Notes: a model not told the origin generated them from the letters alone. A DNA stretch of 64,000 nt from Apostichopus japonicus (GCF_037975245.1 NC_092581.1:12365303-12429302); one strand, 5' to 3'. Shown: positions 35,601 to 58,604, counted from the first letter of the stretch. Numbers and translations are program-made.

Positions 35601-37634
35601 AATAACATACATGATGATAAAAAAGACGTATTTTGTTGAATTTTTAACAAATTTGTGATGAAATATCACTTATAGACATCAATTAAGTCATCAATTCAAT
35701 CTTCCCGATTGCATCAATTACCCTGTTGTCTCAAGATAGATTCATGAAATATCTCCAAGGAAAATATTCATATCTTCGTTATTAAAAAAATGTTATGAGA
35801 ATGTGAATCTGACCTAAAGAGGGAAATTTCATTATTAAGATACAGCATGCACTGTTGAAATCAAACCTGCAAAAAAGTACCAAATGAACGGCGAGTTCGC
35901 AATATTTTATTTTACATTGTCAACGGCAACTCTTATACTGTAAATGGACAAGTACAAAGGTGCAATGTACAGGCTAATCCTTGGATTATCAGGATTTGTT
36001 TTACATCCTGGCATCCTTCGGTCCCAGTGTCAGGAAAATATGTATTTAAGCCTACTGTTCACAGCAAACTCACCCCTTTAAATTATTTTTTATTTTGTAA
36101 ATCTGTGATGTCATATTTTCATTAGGATTTGAAACCTTGGCCGATATTTTCAAGGTAAAATACTGTTGTAAGGGTTTAAACTGAAACATCTTTAGGTCAA
36201 GCTCCGGACAGCAGTTGCTAAGCATAATTACAGTTCATTGTACCAACAAAACTTAAAAGGCTTCATACAGCACATTCCATGGTCGTAAGTGACTTGAGAG
36301 ATAGTGATGAGTAGTGCACGAAATGTGCATGATACGCTACTAGTAATACTTAAATATGTCATGTATAAATTCACTTCATCACCTGTTACCTCGCAGCAAC
36401 CACACGAAACACCTTCTCCGCACGAAGATTAGATCAGTATCCTTCAATATGTTTGGGTGTTTTGGGAATCCTTTAATTCCCTTGGATTAAACGTACGTTA
36501 CGCCTACGCCTACGTCAGTTTTGCGAAATAGCTTCTCCAATTTTCCTTAGATATAGCTCATCCGATCTTCGTGCGGAAAGTGTGGTTGTTGTGAGGAGAT
36601 AAGTTTGTCGTTCGTAAACTTCCAAACCATGTAATTTTTGGAATTTCAACCTTTTCGTATGTATTGATTAAAAGCCTATCGGTACATATAGATCATGATA
36701 CACCTCGATCACTGTATACTTATTGCGTAAATTAATTATTTTATATATATTGATTTTTAACAGATCCCATATGGTTAACATTCCGGGAAATCGTCATTCA
36801 ATTATTGTCGAAGAGAAATATGGAGAAGATTTTCTCGAACAAGAAGCCGTTATGACGTTACCTTACTGTTCAATGAAAGGTGTCCCTAACGGTATTCACA
36901 ACACTGGACATTTCTTTAAAGATGTATGGTATCCACATGAATGTACTGTAAAACACTTTACAGTCGAGACTGGGATGAAATGTCTAGCCAATCAAAATCT
37001 GGTTTTACTTGGCGACTCAACGATAAGACAAGTCTTCGAGTATTTCAGGGATGTATATAAGAAATATTTAAAGGAGCTGCCTCTTCCCGAAGGAGCTTAC
37101 TCTGGATATGGACCATTGCGGTTGCAGAATGAAAAATCCAATACATTTATTGAGTTTCATTTTCATGGCCTACCCAGCTCTGGATCTAAACTTTTGTTGA
37201 GAACCGATTATATAGAATTCATAGCAAATCGGCTGAATTCTGGGAGGGATGGCTGTGAAGTTGTGTACGTTTTATCGGTCTGGGCGCACTTCATCGCAGC
37301 CGGTAAAGAATTCTATTTGCAAAGACTATTAGCGATCAAGGAAGCAGTTAAGGCACTGCTTGATCGCTGTCCGACTACAAAGGTCATCATTAAAGGCGCT
37401 AACACGAAAGATCACCCGGCGTTGTGGATTGCGGTCATTTCTAGTGAGTGGAATATAGCAGCCCATGAAGCTGACTTACGGGAATTATTCCAGGATGAGA
37501 AAAGAGTTGGTTTTATCGATGCATTAGAGATAACAAAAGTCCAGAAATATAAAGATAACGTTCACCCTAACCGAAAGATTGTAGGAGAATTAGTAAACAG
37601 ACTTCTAACATATTTATGTTGCAGTAATTTGTAG
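31184..37634 (+). CDS. NXPE-family protein (neurexophilin-like plus PC-esterase-like domains), four exons
   Basis: Exons 31184-31368, 32762-33284, 35260-35432 and 36764-37634 join in frame into 583 residues (vertebrate NXPE proteins are about 550). Residues 1-61 start with a hydrophobic run (about 5-20) that would act as signal peptide or type II anchor. Exon 2 is the beta-sandwich neurexophilin-like domain, with YGGDFFRLK, FQNGTYLAFFTLRWSG and LIHPVEVLP typical of NXPE. Exon 3 is Cys/Trp rich (GPWFCKK). Exon 4 is the PC-esterase-like domain, with GDSTIRQ (Ser about 379) and DNVH (Asp about 558, His about 561), the GDS and DxxH positions of SGNH-type esterases. The substrate is unknown. Start choice: a pyrimidine tract and AG end at 31170, just before this ATG, so a 5' non-coding exon probably splices there; an in-frame upstream ATG at 31103 is less likely. 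Intron 1 contains a LINE remnant. Which NXPE paralogue it is cannot be told. Confidence 0.88.
31855..32690 (+). pseudogene. LINE reverse-transcriptase 3' fragment in NXPE intron 1
   Basis: Frames read LGIWVPYLM, AFHLRNLGLIRKYL, LLHELSPVPSQ and, further on, RSHNKLLLCENRSNRSWG and AAAPCLWNCLVPEHV, the usual C-terminal landmarks of CR1/Jockey-like reverse transcriptases, with many frameshifts. It ends in a long (ATT)n tail, as such elements often do. Confidence 0.83.
32637..32689. repeat. ATT trinucleotide microsatellite
   Basis: About 17 pure ATT units forming the 3' tail of the LINE, only about 70 bp before NXPE exon 2. Confidence 0.95.
33285..34440. other. NXPE intron 2, left part
   Basis: No coding sequence seen. 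A C homopolymer run lies near 33405. Confidence 0.5.
34459..34743. repeat. Fold-back repeat, about 44 bp arms
   Basis: The left arm (34459-34502: GCATTTATATGCATCTGTG, then ACACGTGTTATG) is the near inverse complement of the right arm (34700-34743). The middle is AT-rich (34565-34675). Probably a small MITE in NXPE intron 2; target duplication not resolved. Confidence 0.75.
34800..35130. repeat. Degenerate tandem repeat, about 115 bp unit
   Basis: CGATATTTGTTGACTTGTCA recurs at about 34821, 34932 and 35052, followed each time by a CATCTTG and AATTGTCGAG-like block. A related copy sits at about 34380. Word content (TTGTCAAG, AATTGTCG) resembles the array at 18.7 kb. Confidence 0.7.
35433..36385. 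other. NXPE intron 3, left part
   Basis: No coding sequence or clear repeat seen. Confidence 0.5.
36390..36598. repeat. Inverted repeat, about 36 bp arms
   Basis: GCAACCACACGAAACACC...CCGCACGAAGAT on the left pairs with ATCTTCGTGCGG...GTGTGGTTGTTG on the right. It lies in NXPE intron 3; the right arm is also present in the duplicate at 63.7 kb. Confidence 0.8.
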
Positions 37635-37679
37635 CAGGAGTTTAATGGTCCTTGTGTTATCATGCGTAGTCTTTCCAAA

Positions 37680-38020
37680 CTTTACTGCACTATGCTAGTG
37701 TATATTGTACGTGACACTGCTCAGACACAGAGGTGTAGGGAGTACTGTGCTAGTGTATACTATACGTGACACTGCTCAGACACATAGGGATATGACGTAC
37801 TATGCTGGAGTATACTGTGCGTGACATTGGTCACACACAGAGGGATAGGGAGAACTATGCTAGTGTATATTGTACGTGATACTACTCAGACACAGAGGGA
37901 TATGGAGTACTAGTGTATACTGTAAGTGACACTGCTCAGACACATAGGGATAGGTAGTACTATGCTAGTGTATACTGTACGTGACACTGCTCAGATACAG
38001 AGGGATAGGGATTAGTTTAA
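37680..38020. repeat. Minisatellite, about 55-60 bp unit, six copies
   Basis: The unit contains ACTATGCTAGTGTATACTGT, ACGTGACACTGCTCAGACAC and AGAGGGATAGGGAGT. It starts 50 bp after the NXPE stop. The same repeat is about twice as long in arm 2 (61890-62600). Confidence 0.93.
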
Positions 38021-38029
38021 GTTTAACCT

Positions 38030-40120
38030 GCTAAAAAAAGTGCCAACTCTTCCACCAAGACTTCTCTCTATTCCGTATAGGCTAGTATTGTTTAGTACTT
38101 TTCCCAATATGTTATACTATTACAAATTTCTATAAATCACCTTTCAGATTTAACATATGTCGGTAGTTTATATCGAACAAGTGACACTTTAACCTGTCAG
38201 CTAGTTTTTAAGTTTTATTATTTCTATCAAGATTTTTTGTAATATTAACTGTAAAATTATTTCACAAAATCTAGATTTTGAGCCCAAATTCTACCAGGCT
38301 CCCTGTGACATGTAGGTTCTACTTTATAAACATAGCAAGATAACCCCAAATGGGTAGTGTATACAATAAATATTCAGTTATTTGAAGATTCTTTCAAGGT
38401 TGAAGCTTTGTCAATACCGCCAATATTTTCATGGCATAGGTCAATATCTTCTAATCCAGCAGCTAATGCATTCTAAGCAATTCTTACAATGTCTTTTAAC
38501 AATCCACCTCTCATCCCTATCTGGGCTTTTTTCTTACATTGTATAGTTTTTCAACGGTTGTACTTTTGGTGATAAGGACCTAGTGGAATTAACCCATCAG
38601 GGGACAGATGGAGCAAGTTTTATGATAAATGGACAGATATATTAGATGATTTGTAAATGAATGAATTCTATATAATTGGTAAACCTTTCCTTTGTTTCCT
38701 GATATTGTATAGAACTTATTTTGATTAATTTGATAAACAATTTGATAAATATTTTGCTATATAAATTGTAATCTTTCGTATATTAACCCACATTTCAATT
38801 AGCTATGATTGTTTGGAAAATTTTCCTATATATGTTTCCTTTTATAGTTTTTATTCACCAATTTGAGATGTATATATAGAAACAAAGAAATTGTAATCTA
38901 GAATCACCGATGTAATGTTGCAGAAATGCATGCAAGAACTACACAAACTAAGGTAGAAGCACCGTGGTGAATTTACTGAAATAATAATATAATAATTAAG
39001 TATAATTAAATAAAATTACTTAATAATTATTATTATTAATATAAAGAATTGTAAATAAAAAAAGGAAATTGAATGACTGTACAAAGTACAAAGAAAACAC
39101 ATCTCTTTCTTTCTTACAAGCACACTCGTCCTTCCTCATGTGTCTTGTCCAACCCCCTACCTTGCACTCTCGGAAACCCGTCACGTAATACACGCATACA
39201 TGATTGGACAATGATTATCACATGAGTAGGGGAAATACCCTTTACGTAATTATCTCTGAGGTAACTTTTGACATCACTATACGACATTACATATGCCACA
39301 AGACCCATTGTGTTTTGAAACTTAGTGTAAAGTTATAAACACCAAGCTATGCATTTACTATAGCATGTCAAATCCAATCCAAGATTGTTATTTTTTCAGT
39401 TGTGAGTTGTTAAGACAACCTGAGTTTTTTTATTTGTTTCATGTGATACTGTTTGGGAGTAAAGTGCATAATATCTACAATCTACACGCATGTACTGCCA
39501 GAAAGAGAAAAGGAAAGAGAGGGTGTTTCCGGGGGGGGGGGGAATCCTCACCATAAAGAAAACATAAAAGTGAAGCAGTGCATTCTAAGGCATATTTTGG
39601 ATATAACTTAAAGAGTAGAAATACACGTAAGATTGTGCTAATAACTATTTGTCCTTTGTTTTGTGGGGTTGATTATAAAGGGTGTGTGTGAGTGGGGGGG
39701 GGGGGTTACATTCCCTGTATCCTCGTCTGATCACTCACGAAAGTTTTCTATCGATCATATTAAGTTTATTTCTTAGTCTATATTAAAACAATGAGAGAGT
39801 ATTGATGCTTATGTATCTAACTGTATCCATATCGTGAGCGAAACACGACCATAATTTCCGAAGGGTGCACAAACAACTCTAAATTCATAAAATATGTAAG
39901 TCATATCGCCATCAGGACACCAGGAGAGCTGTGAAGAACCGAAACAGGAAAAAATCAGTTAGATATAATCTTGATTGAGTTAAGCACCACTTCCGTATAG
40001 TCTCCCTGGTCTATTTTCGACTAAATTGTTCTTTTTATCTTCGGTAGTTTCATTTCGACTGCCGAGATAAGTCGACAAAATTTCATATCATTGGTTTTAA
40101 TATCAAGCGGAAAGAAGCGT
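38030..40120. other. Non-coding 3' flank inside arm 1
   Basis: Shared with arm 2 but with small insertions and deletions. G runs near 39530 and 39692; no gene. Confidence 0.6.
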
Positions 40121-40137
40121 GGCTATATCATACGGGA

Positions 40138-40398
40138 TAATGATAATAATAATAATAAAAATAATCAGCAGCAGTTTGTAGGACGCTTAAGCGACCACGA
40201 ATGTGGGAAAAACCCGCAAGGGATTATGGATTACAACTTATACGGCGGTTGACTTCTAATTCAACATTTTAAACTCAAATTTGGATGAAAACCCACCTTA
40301 CTATGACCCGGCGAGTTACCGAACCCGGAACCTCCCGATTGCTAAGTTTCATTGCTTCAAATGCCACCGCCTTTATCCACTCGGCCATAGCACCGGTA
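40138..40398 (-). mobile_element. tRNA-derived SINE
   Basis: On the minus strand the head reads GGTGCTATGGCCGAGTGGAT (A box) and GGTTCCGGGTTCGG (B box region), like a tRNA with a long variable arm; the tail is (ATT)n. It lies at the outer end of inverted arm 1. Confidence 0.75.
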
Positions 40399-40774
40399 CG
40401 AAAAAGGTAAAATGTAATAAAGAAGTTGAACAATGTAGCTACATTACCTTGTTATAATGCAACACCATAACTTTCGTGGATCAACATGACCAATATCCAC
40501 CTTAGTTTTCGTGACCACAATGAGAATCTGGTCTCATGTCACAAGGAAACGTGTCTTACCCCCAATTACCCCTGGGTATAGCGACCAACGCTGTCCATGC
40601 TCTCCCTAGCTGGAACTGCAACTCTTGATAAACTCACTTCGAATGCTGTATTACAACCATAGAAATTGAATTTGTATGCACACAACATATATTTTCATAG
40701 GAACTCACCAGCTGGAGACCCCGTGAATGAACTTGTATCAAATGCTTGTACGCTGACATCCATTTTAGGTTCCC

Positions 40775-40975
40775 GGACAACAACCTCCTGGACGATTTAC
40801 CCCCGGACGATTCCTCCTCGGACAATTCCCAATCCTGACAATTGCCCACTGGACAATTCCCACGCGGACAATTGACAACCCTGACAATTGCCCCGGAGAA
40901 ATCCCACTCCGGACAATTCCCAACCATGATAATGCTCCCCCCCCCCCCGGACAATTTCCCCCCAGACAATTTCGA
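40775..40975 (-). repeat. GC-rich array of GGACAATTCCC units
   Basis: CGGACAATT plus CCC/CCT spacers, about ten units of 15-20 bp. The same sequence in opposite orientation makes up 42690-42925. Confidence 0.85.
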
Positions 40976-41109
40976 CGATTGGTTGGTAGGCGGGTTTGAA
41001 ACTATTAGTGCAGTAAAAATTGGGGTTAACCTAGAACTAACTGCAACAGGAGATTTCATATTTTCATATTGTTGTTGTGTCCCCACTGAAGCATTTAAAG
41101 AAATTGTTC

Positions 41110-41480
41110 GAAGCCTTGCCCACTCATAAATATAAATGAGATTGGCACCACAAACAAAAGGCACCATCTACTCACTATGGGGAAATCCACCACCCAAGTA
41201 TGGGAATGATCAAACCTTGCGTCATTGACTTAGAGTGATTACGAGCAATTTCAACGAAATTACATTTGGCCCCGCCCTCATAAATGTTAATGAGATGCGA
41301 TAAGGTATTAACCTACGCATGTACCCCACCTACCAATGCCACCAAACAAGTTTGAACATAATCGGAGTCCGTCCACCTATGAATATTAATGAGATTGGCA
41401 CCAAAAACGATAGGGACCATCTACTCACTATTGGTAACCTACCCACCAAGTATGAGACCGATCGGATCTTGCATCATTCA
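41110..41480. repeat. Degenerate tandem repeat, about 130 bp unit, three copies
   Basis: ATAAATATAAATGAGATTGG (41127) and ATGAATATTAATGAGATTGG (41381) flank a middle copy; each is followed by CACCATCTACTCACTAT-like and CATCATTCA-like blocks. It ends in a (CA)n near 41510. Confidence 0.7.
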
Positions 41481-42689
41481 GTTATCGCGATCACAAGCCG
41501 GCATCACAGACACACACACACATTTGCGTGACTGCATAGATTCCCTTTGCCTCTGGCAAGGAATAAAAAGAGTCAAAGAAAAGTCTACCCGGAAACAAAT
41601 GCAGCTATAGTGCGTGCGAATTGCGCAGAAATTGTTAAGGTTATAACATGCGCCCATAAAAACGCCCCATTGACTTACACACTCAATCACAAAAGTAATG
41701 TGGTCTCTAAGTCTAGATAGAAGTTTTCACTAGCTAAACGCTACCCATCACCTGATAGCTGACAAGTTGGCCTTTCCTGGCACCATTAATTTTCCGTACC
41801 ATGACCGCGCAGATTTTTTTGCTATCCGAGCCGGAAGTTTTCGTCACTTGTAAACAAACCTCTTCACTCAGTAGTAAACAATTTTCCTACGCTGCTCCTG
41901 GGAGGCCTAAAGGGGGTCTAAAATTGCCTCAATTGACCCAATTTTCTCATCACATGTACTTCCATTCATGCTCTTCAACATGCAAGCCACAAAAAAAAAA
42001 GATGTTCTCCTGCTGCTTTTTGGCACTTTTCCTGAAGGAGGACAATCGAGCGGATGGATATAGACTCTAATAGGATTATGCTACCTTAAGGTTATCTAGC
42101 TAGCTTGCTTGTGGACGGAGTAAATCATTCTCACAGCATCAATGCAGCTAGTGAGCGCGAAGCGCGCCAAATCTATTTTTTACAAATTGACGCCCAAAAT
42201 ATTGTCATTGTGTCAGCGTAGCTACAGTATACACAATGCACGCGAAACAAGAAAGTGTTTGGTACTTTGTCTCCTAAAATACAGTTGTTTGCTATTTAAG
42301 TTTTTCAATTCAACGGTGTTCGTATGTTTTATTACATTGCAAAATTATTACATTGGTAGCGTAACAGGACGAAAGTGGTAATTCAGATCTAAGTAAACCA
42401 ATATCTCACACCTTTTTGTGGAAAAATTAAGCGAAAGTCACCCTCTACATGGCAGACATGGTTTACACACAGAAAATGGATATAAATAAATATATCACTA
42501 ATGCACGAGATTCTCGCACAAAGATACTCGTTGTTCGTATCTTTAACTTCGCGGTTATTTTTTTTCTCAGGTGAGTTGGGCCTGTTGGTTATGCTAATAT
42601 ATAATAATATAGTACGCACGCACAGTTTTTGGTGGTAACTAGCGTCATTAAATCATCCCAATTTGGTGGCTCTCGATGGGGAGATTGAG

Positions 42690-42925
42690 GGGGAAATTGT
42701 CCCGGGTGGGTAGGGGTGGGGGTTTACAGGCGGAATTGTCCGGGAGGGTAATTGTCCGGGGGGGGGGGGGTAATTGTCCGGTGGGCGTCAACCGGGTGGG
42801 AATTGTTCAGGGGGAGTTTTCTGGGGTGGGAACTGTCCGGGGTGGGCATTATCTGGGTGGGAATTGTCCGGGGGGGGGTACTCGTACGTTGTCTGGGGGT
42901 AATTGTCCAGGGGGAGTTGTCCGGT
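42690..42925 (+). repeat. GC-rich array of GGGAATTGTCCGG units
   Basis: About twelve units, G runs of variable length, inverse of 40775-40975. Gly-rich frames across it are artefacts. Confidence 0.85.
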
Positions 42926-43596
42926 CACCACATTTTTATGAAAGGAATGAAATTGTTATGATGGGTGGGTTGTATGGGCCGGGTTCGGTTGGGTGCACCC
43001 ATGGGTGGAATTAAAGTAATCGTCAGCTATACGCGAGATGCATCTGAAAGTACTTTAATTACTATATGATATTTGAGTAACTGTAAGTTTAATTTGATAA
43101 AGGGAGTTTCAAAACTCGGTGGATTATGAAGCAGCTAGGCTACCTACAACGATTTTTTCCGATTACATTCATTTCTCAATGATCTAGCACAGCTGTCGAG
43201 TGCTTTCTAATCTTAGTTGAAGAAGCATACTCCTTCCACCTACCACTTTTCAAAGTGGGGGAAGGGACGGGGGAGCAGCTATGTAAATATAGATACACCA
43301 TAGAAATTGATCAATTTCTATGAGATAAACTCAAAGACTTACCTATTTGACAACGTGTTAGATTATACGGCTTGCTACAGCAAGTACGGCTGGAGTTTGT
43401 CGCAAGCTTCAGAAAGTGCACCCAAAAGCGCACCTGAATGAGCGATTGGAATGTACGGCTGAAATTTGCGACTGGAATGTTCGGTTGAATGTCCGTCTAG
43501 TCTAGTTTCACAGTACGTGGTACCTGTCACATAAAATGTTTGTGCTACCTTTAAGTTGTAAGCAGACGTTCGCATGCACTTGCACAAAATAAGATC

Positions 43597-54255
<10,659 letters not shown>

Positions 54256-55200
54256 CATACTACCTCACTAGAAAGCAGTTACAAATATTATAGCTTGATA
54301 GGAGTGGTTGTCTGCCTTAAATCAACAGGTTTTGATTAATATCAAGAACCTATCTACAATGTCAGATAATGATTTAATAGCCACATTCAAACGCTCAGCA
54401 GGTATTGAAAATCATGGGAAAATGAAAATTATTGAATATTGGTTCCTTAAAGGTATGCTGTATTGACCCTAACAATGCCAGATTTTCAAAATATGGTCAC
54501 TTTTTGTCAAAATTCATTTAACTTTTTTAGTACCATCCTGGAGGAAATTTACCTCACTGGGACATGTAGTCATATTGTGTGTTCATAAAGAATGTCTGAG
54601 AACAATTCGGAGAGTAAATGCATCAAGGAAGGTATTTTCTTTGCAAAAGAACGACTTTGACCGTATATTAATATTCATGAGTTGGTGGGGCTTAATTGGA
54701 AATAGTCAAAAACTGCTTGTAGAAAATGATATCTCATGAACCACAAATTGAAATAATGTCATACTTGGTAGATAGATGCTCCATGATTGAAATTGGTAGA
54801 GGTTAAAAGAGGTCAACAGGTGTAAAAGTCTGAAAACCCTTTGCATTTCGGAAGTTTGGAATAAAAATTCTATACTGAAAATCCTTACCAGTGAATCAAA
54901 TGGTCGATGCATTGTCAAACATGATAACTGATTCCTGATACCTTTCTTTATATGTTGCAGCATTAGTCCATAGATAATCTCCTGTAGGTGTGCACAAGAT
55001 CATGTATATTAACATGTATGTCTTGCCACACTATGCATGTTTAGACATCGGAACCACTAAACGTTCTCGTTTTTAAAAAAATTGTACTCCTCGATGGCTG
55101 GGAATATTCTAGGAAAGTACTTTGGAAAATTCTGACAAGTTTTTAGTTCGCTGAAATTTGGGACCAATATAGATAATCTTTAGTTATGGGAAAGAGCTAA
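54256..55200. other. Non-coding stretch after the SDR gene
   Basis: No gene recognised; it should hold the SDR 3' untranslated region. Confidence 0.5.
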
Positions 55201-55224
55201 GAAGTACCTCTTTCTGGGTTGTAC

Positions 55225-55390
55225 CGAATGAAACTGGGCCGGGATCCCAGGTTACACGGTATGCGAGGTACTGTGGCTTCTGACTTGGCGCCCTCAGCGA
55301 GCCAGCAAAGAAATGGCTATATAGGGATCGCCACCAGCTGCTGGGAATGTAATGCAGAGGTCGCTGGTTCAAAACCCATTCTAGACATAT
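55225..55390 (+). mobile_element. Possible SINE remnant
   Basis: GTCGCTGGTTCAAAACCC near 55361 resembles a tRNA B box. The sequence before it (CAGGTTACACGGTATGCGAG) is not clearly an A box. Weak call. Confidence 0.35.
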
Positions 55391-55956
55391 ATTTCTCATT
55401 TCTTTTCCATTGTCTAAATTTCCCAGTCAGTTTCCAATATTCATTTACTTATGTAAGATCTTTAGTTATATTAAAATACGCCGTTTCTTTTATTTATGGC
55501 AAACGAATAAGTTGTATGTTGATGAATAGAATTTGAGAAAAATATATATGATATCACTCACTTACCAGATGAGTCAGAAAATGTTGGTGCTGTTTTTCTT
55601 TTGTCTTCCAAGGTCATCCTAAATCAGGTTATATTGTTATCTCAGGGATGGCACATGGAGATGGGGGCCGGGGGGGGGGCTTATGAGGGGGATTATTTTT
55701 GCCATGTTAAAAAAATTGAATACAAATATCCCAAACGATAGAAAACTAATCTTCATAAAACTGATAATAACCGGCAATAATCATCAAGCTTTGAACAGGA
55801 CTAAACTTTACACAATTTGTATGTATTTTCCATGAGATAAATTCATTCCTAACAAAATATAGTCAGATATCGAAAGTTACTCTGTCAACAGCATTATGAT
55901 AATCTCGATGACAGTAAAGTATTAAAAAATGAAAATGAATACAAGAACTCACTTTA

Positions 55957-56310
55957 ATTTTAATAATAATAATTGGTACTTCTAAGGCGCAAAGTCTTCC
56001 GAAGAACTCAGAGCGCACAAGGACAAAAGAACACACACGAAAGAATTGTATGAACCGGGAAGATCTTGACGGAAGAGACGTGTCTTCAAATTGCTTTTAA
56101 AATGAGAGCACGTAGGAATGTTACGAAGGCTGCTTGGAAGTAAATTCCAAATAGCCGGGGCAGCAAATTTTAAAGAACGTTCACCGGCAGACTTAAGGTT
56201 AGCCCCGGGAATTTTGAGCAGTTTTTTGGAAGAGGAACGAAGAACGCGTGGTGGTTGGTAAGTACACAAAACAGACGACAGATATGATGGAAGATTACCC
56301 TCAAAATACA
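55957..56310 (-). pseudogene. LINE reverse-transcriptase C-terminal fragment
   Basis: A minus-strand frame reads YLSSVLCTYQPPRVLRSSS, KKLLKIPGANLKSAGERS and AAPAIWNLLPSSLRN, then FKSNLKTRLFRQ, typical of CR1/Jockey-like C-termini. It ends in a TAATAATAATAA tail on the plus strand side (55957-55972). The 5' part is missing. Confidence 0.85.
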
Positions 56311-56619
56311 GAAATATAGAAGTAAAATAAGCAAATGTTCTTAAACGATGTGTTGCCAACATCGATAAAGAAACAAGTCATCTATTGCTGACGACAGCGT
56401 ACGAAAATTTTCAAGGTGAGCCTCACAAATAATGGGCTTAAAACCTTGAAAAGTGGGGCTTACGGGTATTGTGGGCCGCGACGTAGAATCACCTACAAAA
56501 AGCAATGATCCACAGGAGATGCGATGAGGTCGAACATGATGTGTGAATGGTGACAACCTTCAAAAAGGTTATGGATGGAAAAAAAAACTATTGGGAAATT
56601 CTTGGTTCTCTGGCAAAAG

Positions 56620-56783
56620 TGTACATCTGGTTGGTCATTTCAAGCCCGAGAAGTGCCATTTCCGGTGATCTGGGGGGTATCAAAACCAGAAATTTGCTTG
56701 TACGCTGCGCGCCAACCGATGGTGGCGCTCCGCTTAGATAGTAATTCGCGCCCCCGGGTTACAAAATCCTGGATACGCCCCTG
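56620..56783. mobile_element. hAT-like element end with the shared module
   Basis: The right end reads, inverted, CAGGGGCGTATCCAGG. It carries GAAGTGCCATTTCC, TGTACGCTGCGCGCCAACCG and TGGTGGCGCTCCGCTTAGAT, as in other elements here. The left terminus was not found. Confidence 0.65.
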
Positions 56784-57537
56784 TGAGGTATCGCAAACTA
56801 AAAAATAAAAACGACAGAAAAAAACAGAGGAAATAGATCATTACCGTAATGATTCTATTTAATCGGTCTAATATGATATATTGGCTTAACGGGAAGACAT
56901 CTTGATACAATATGTACAGCAATATACCGAATTAAACTTTAACTTAAAAATTCAGATTTATTTTATACGTATAGTGTAATATTAAATGAATTACACAATT
57001 TCTTTTTCGACACCATCATGGTGTACTGATTGCACATCAATTTCTATACTTCATGGTACTTACTTCTAAATAAGATGTTGTTAAAGTTGTTAAACCAGGT
57101 CCTATACGTGAAGCAGGATAATTGGACTTTAATTCCATTTCGTATTTTCCTGGGTTAAGCTAGAAAGTTTGTTATCGCATACAAACACATCACATTACTG
57201 GGCCGTTGGCGTATAGGCTAAGTTCGTAGGCGAGTTCGTATCGTATCTCGTGAGTCACAGCTTCGGTAAAGATTTGTATGTGTGTGTGTGTGTTTTCGTA
57301 TGCCACGGCCTTAGGTAGTCAGCCTTTTGTGAGTGCAGGGTAATAGGTTTTCTCCTTTTCGCAAATCTCAAATAGCCAACACTAGCAGGGTATTTTAAAG
57401 GTCATTATAAACAGCATGAAATTGCCAAATACATTAATGCACATATAAATAATGCCGAGTCATTTTCTAGTGTGCAAAATTAGCAATACACGCGACACAA
57501 TTAACTTTGGTACTTATTAGTGCCGTGTGCAAATACG

Positions 57538-57848
57538 AACCCGATACACACAGAGAACACAGTTACTACTGTAAATCTTAAAAAGTTTTGTACCAAAGTA
57601 AAAACTGGGTCGTACTTTAAATCGGGAGCAAGTGCTATTAGGATTACAGTAAGAAGTGAGGATATGTGTAATCCCAACAAATCCAGTTTGATGATTTTGT
57701 TGGGATTACACATATCCTCAGTTCTTACTGTAATCCTAACAGCATGCGCTACCGAATTATTCGATTTGTCAACACAGCCCAGTTTTTAATGTGGTAAAAA
57801 ACTTTAAGATTTACAGTAGTTACTGTAATCTCTGTGTGAATCGGTTGC
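57538..57848. mobile_element. Long palindromic fold-back element
   Basis: Outer ends AACCCGATACACACAGAG and, inverted, GCAACCGATTCACACAGAG. The inner 57639-57738 is an almost perfect hairpin with 43 bp arms (TAGGATTACAGTAAGAA... paired) and a loop of about 14 bp. No coding sequence. The two opposed short frames are mirror artefacts. Confidence 0.92.
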
Positions 57849-58239
57849 AATATAAAATAACAATGTTTACGACTATCGTTCAAGGTCGTTAATTGGTGTC
57901 GACGGCCGGTGTTACAGTAAATATCGTCCCCCTCTAGATAATGTCCGGCCCGACATCTTCCAGGGTAATATTTCCGGCCGGACATTTTGAACCCAGAAAT
58001 TATGTCCGGTCGGACAACATATACCAACATAATTTCCCAAGTCATAGTGATATTGCCCCCCCCCCCCAATCAGCACCACCACAACCACCAACTCTAGAAC
58101 AGATTTCCACCGGAATATTATTTAGTCATTCCGTCCGGTCGGTCCTCTTGTGTCTTCAAGTACTATGTCTGGTCTCCATCGATGTCTCTGGCTATATTTT
58201 ATTGTGACATATGCTGCATAATAAAAAAATATCCGTTTT

Positions 58240-58460
58240 AAAATCGCTACTCCACCTAGCAATTTTCCATACTTTTCCTGGTTCAATTAACCAGAACGTC
58301 CTGGTCAATTAATTAGTGGACCAGACATTTCCTAGTCAATGTAACCAGGATTGTGGTTATTATTATGACCAAATGCTTGTTACATCGACCAGTTAATGAA
58401 TGGGATCCCCAATTATCCAATCAAATTCCTGGTCAACCTAACCGAGAAATCTGACACATC
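58240..58460. repeat. Short CCTGGTCAATTAAC-type motif repeats
   Basis: CCTGGTTCAATTAACCAG is itself a near palindrome, and CTGGTCAA or ACCAG words recur about ten times in 200 bp in both orientations. Confidence 0.55.
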
Positions 58461-58604
58461 ATAAGCTGATGTAACTCTTACCTCAGACGCTAGAAGAATA
58501 CTAAAAAATTATAATAACAAAAAATAAAATAAAAAATAATAGCAGATGACCCCACCTCCTATAGGTTAATGTCTCATCATACGTGAACAGATTTATGCCC
58601 GATC

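Larger units (their letters stand above)
36474..40120 (+). repeat. Inverted duplication, arm 1
   Basis: It matches 59880-63835 in inverse orientation from the TTCCCTTGGATT block at 36477 to the CTGCCGAGATA...TTTCATATCA block near 40060-40120. It includes part of NXPE intron 3, exon 4, the minisatellite and about 2 kb of 3' flank. NXPE exons 1-3 are outside it. Confidence 0.9.

Noticed and set aside
36723-36763. Met at 36723 as start of a single-exon NXPE protein (and the same in the duplicate at 63584)
   Set aside because: The 13 residues after it are AT-rich intron ending in a good acceptor (TTTTTAACAG). Splicing from exon 3 restores frame and the expected family domains.
40634-41167. 177-codon minus-strand frame and overlapping plus frames
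   Set aside because: Most of it is the GC-rich GGACAATTCCC array giving Asn-Cys-Pro repeats.
56341-56556. 71-codon minus-strand frame next to the LINE fragment
   Set aside because: Does not match the expected upstream LINE sequence and resembles no family I know.
57501-57789. Two opposed frames of 70 and 89 codons
   Set aside because: They are mirror images of each other made by the palindrome.
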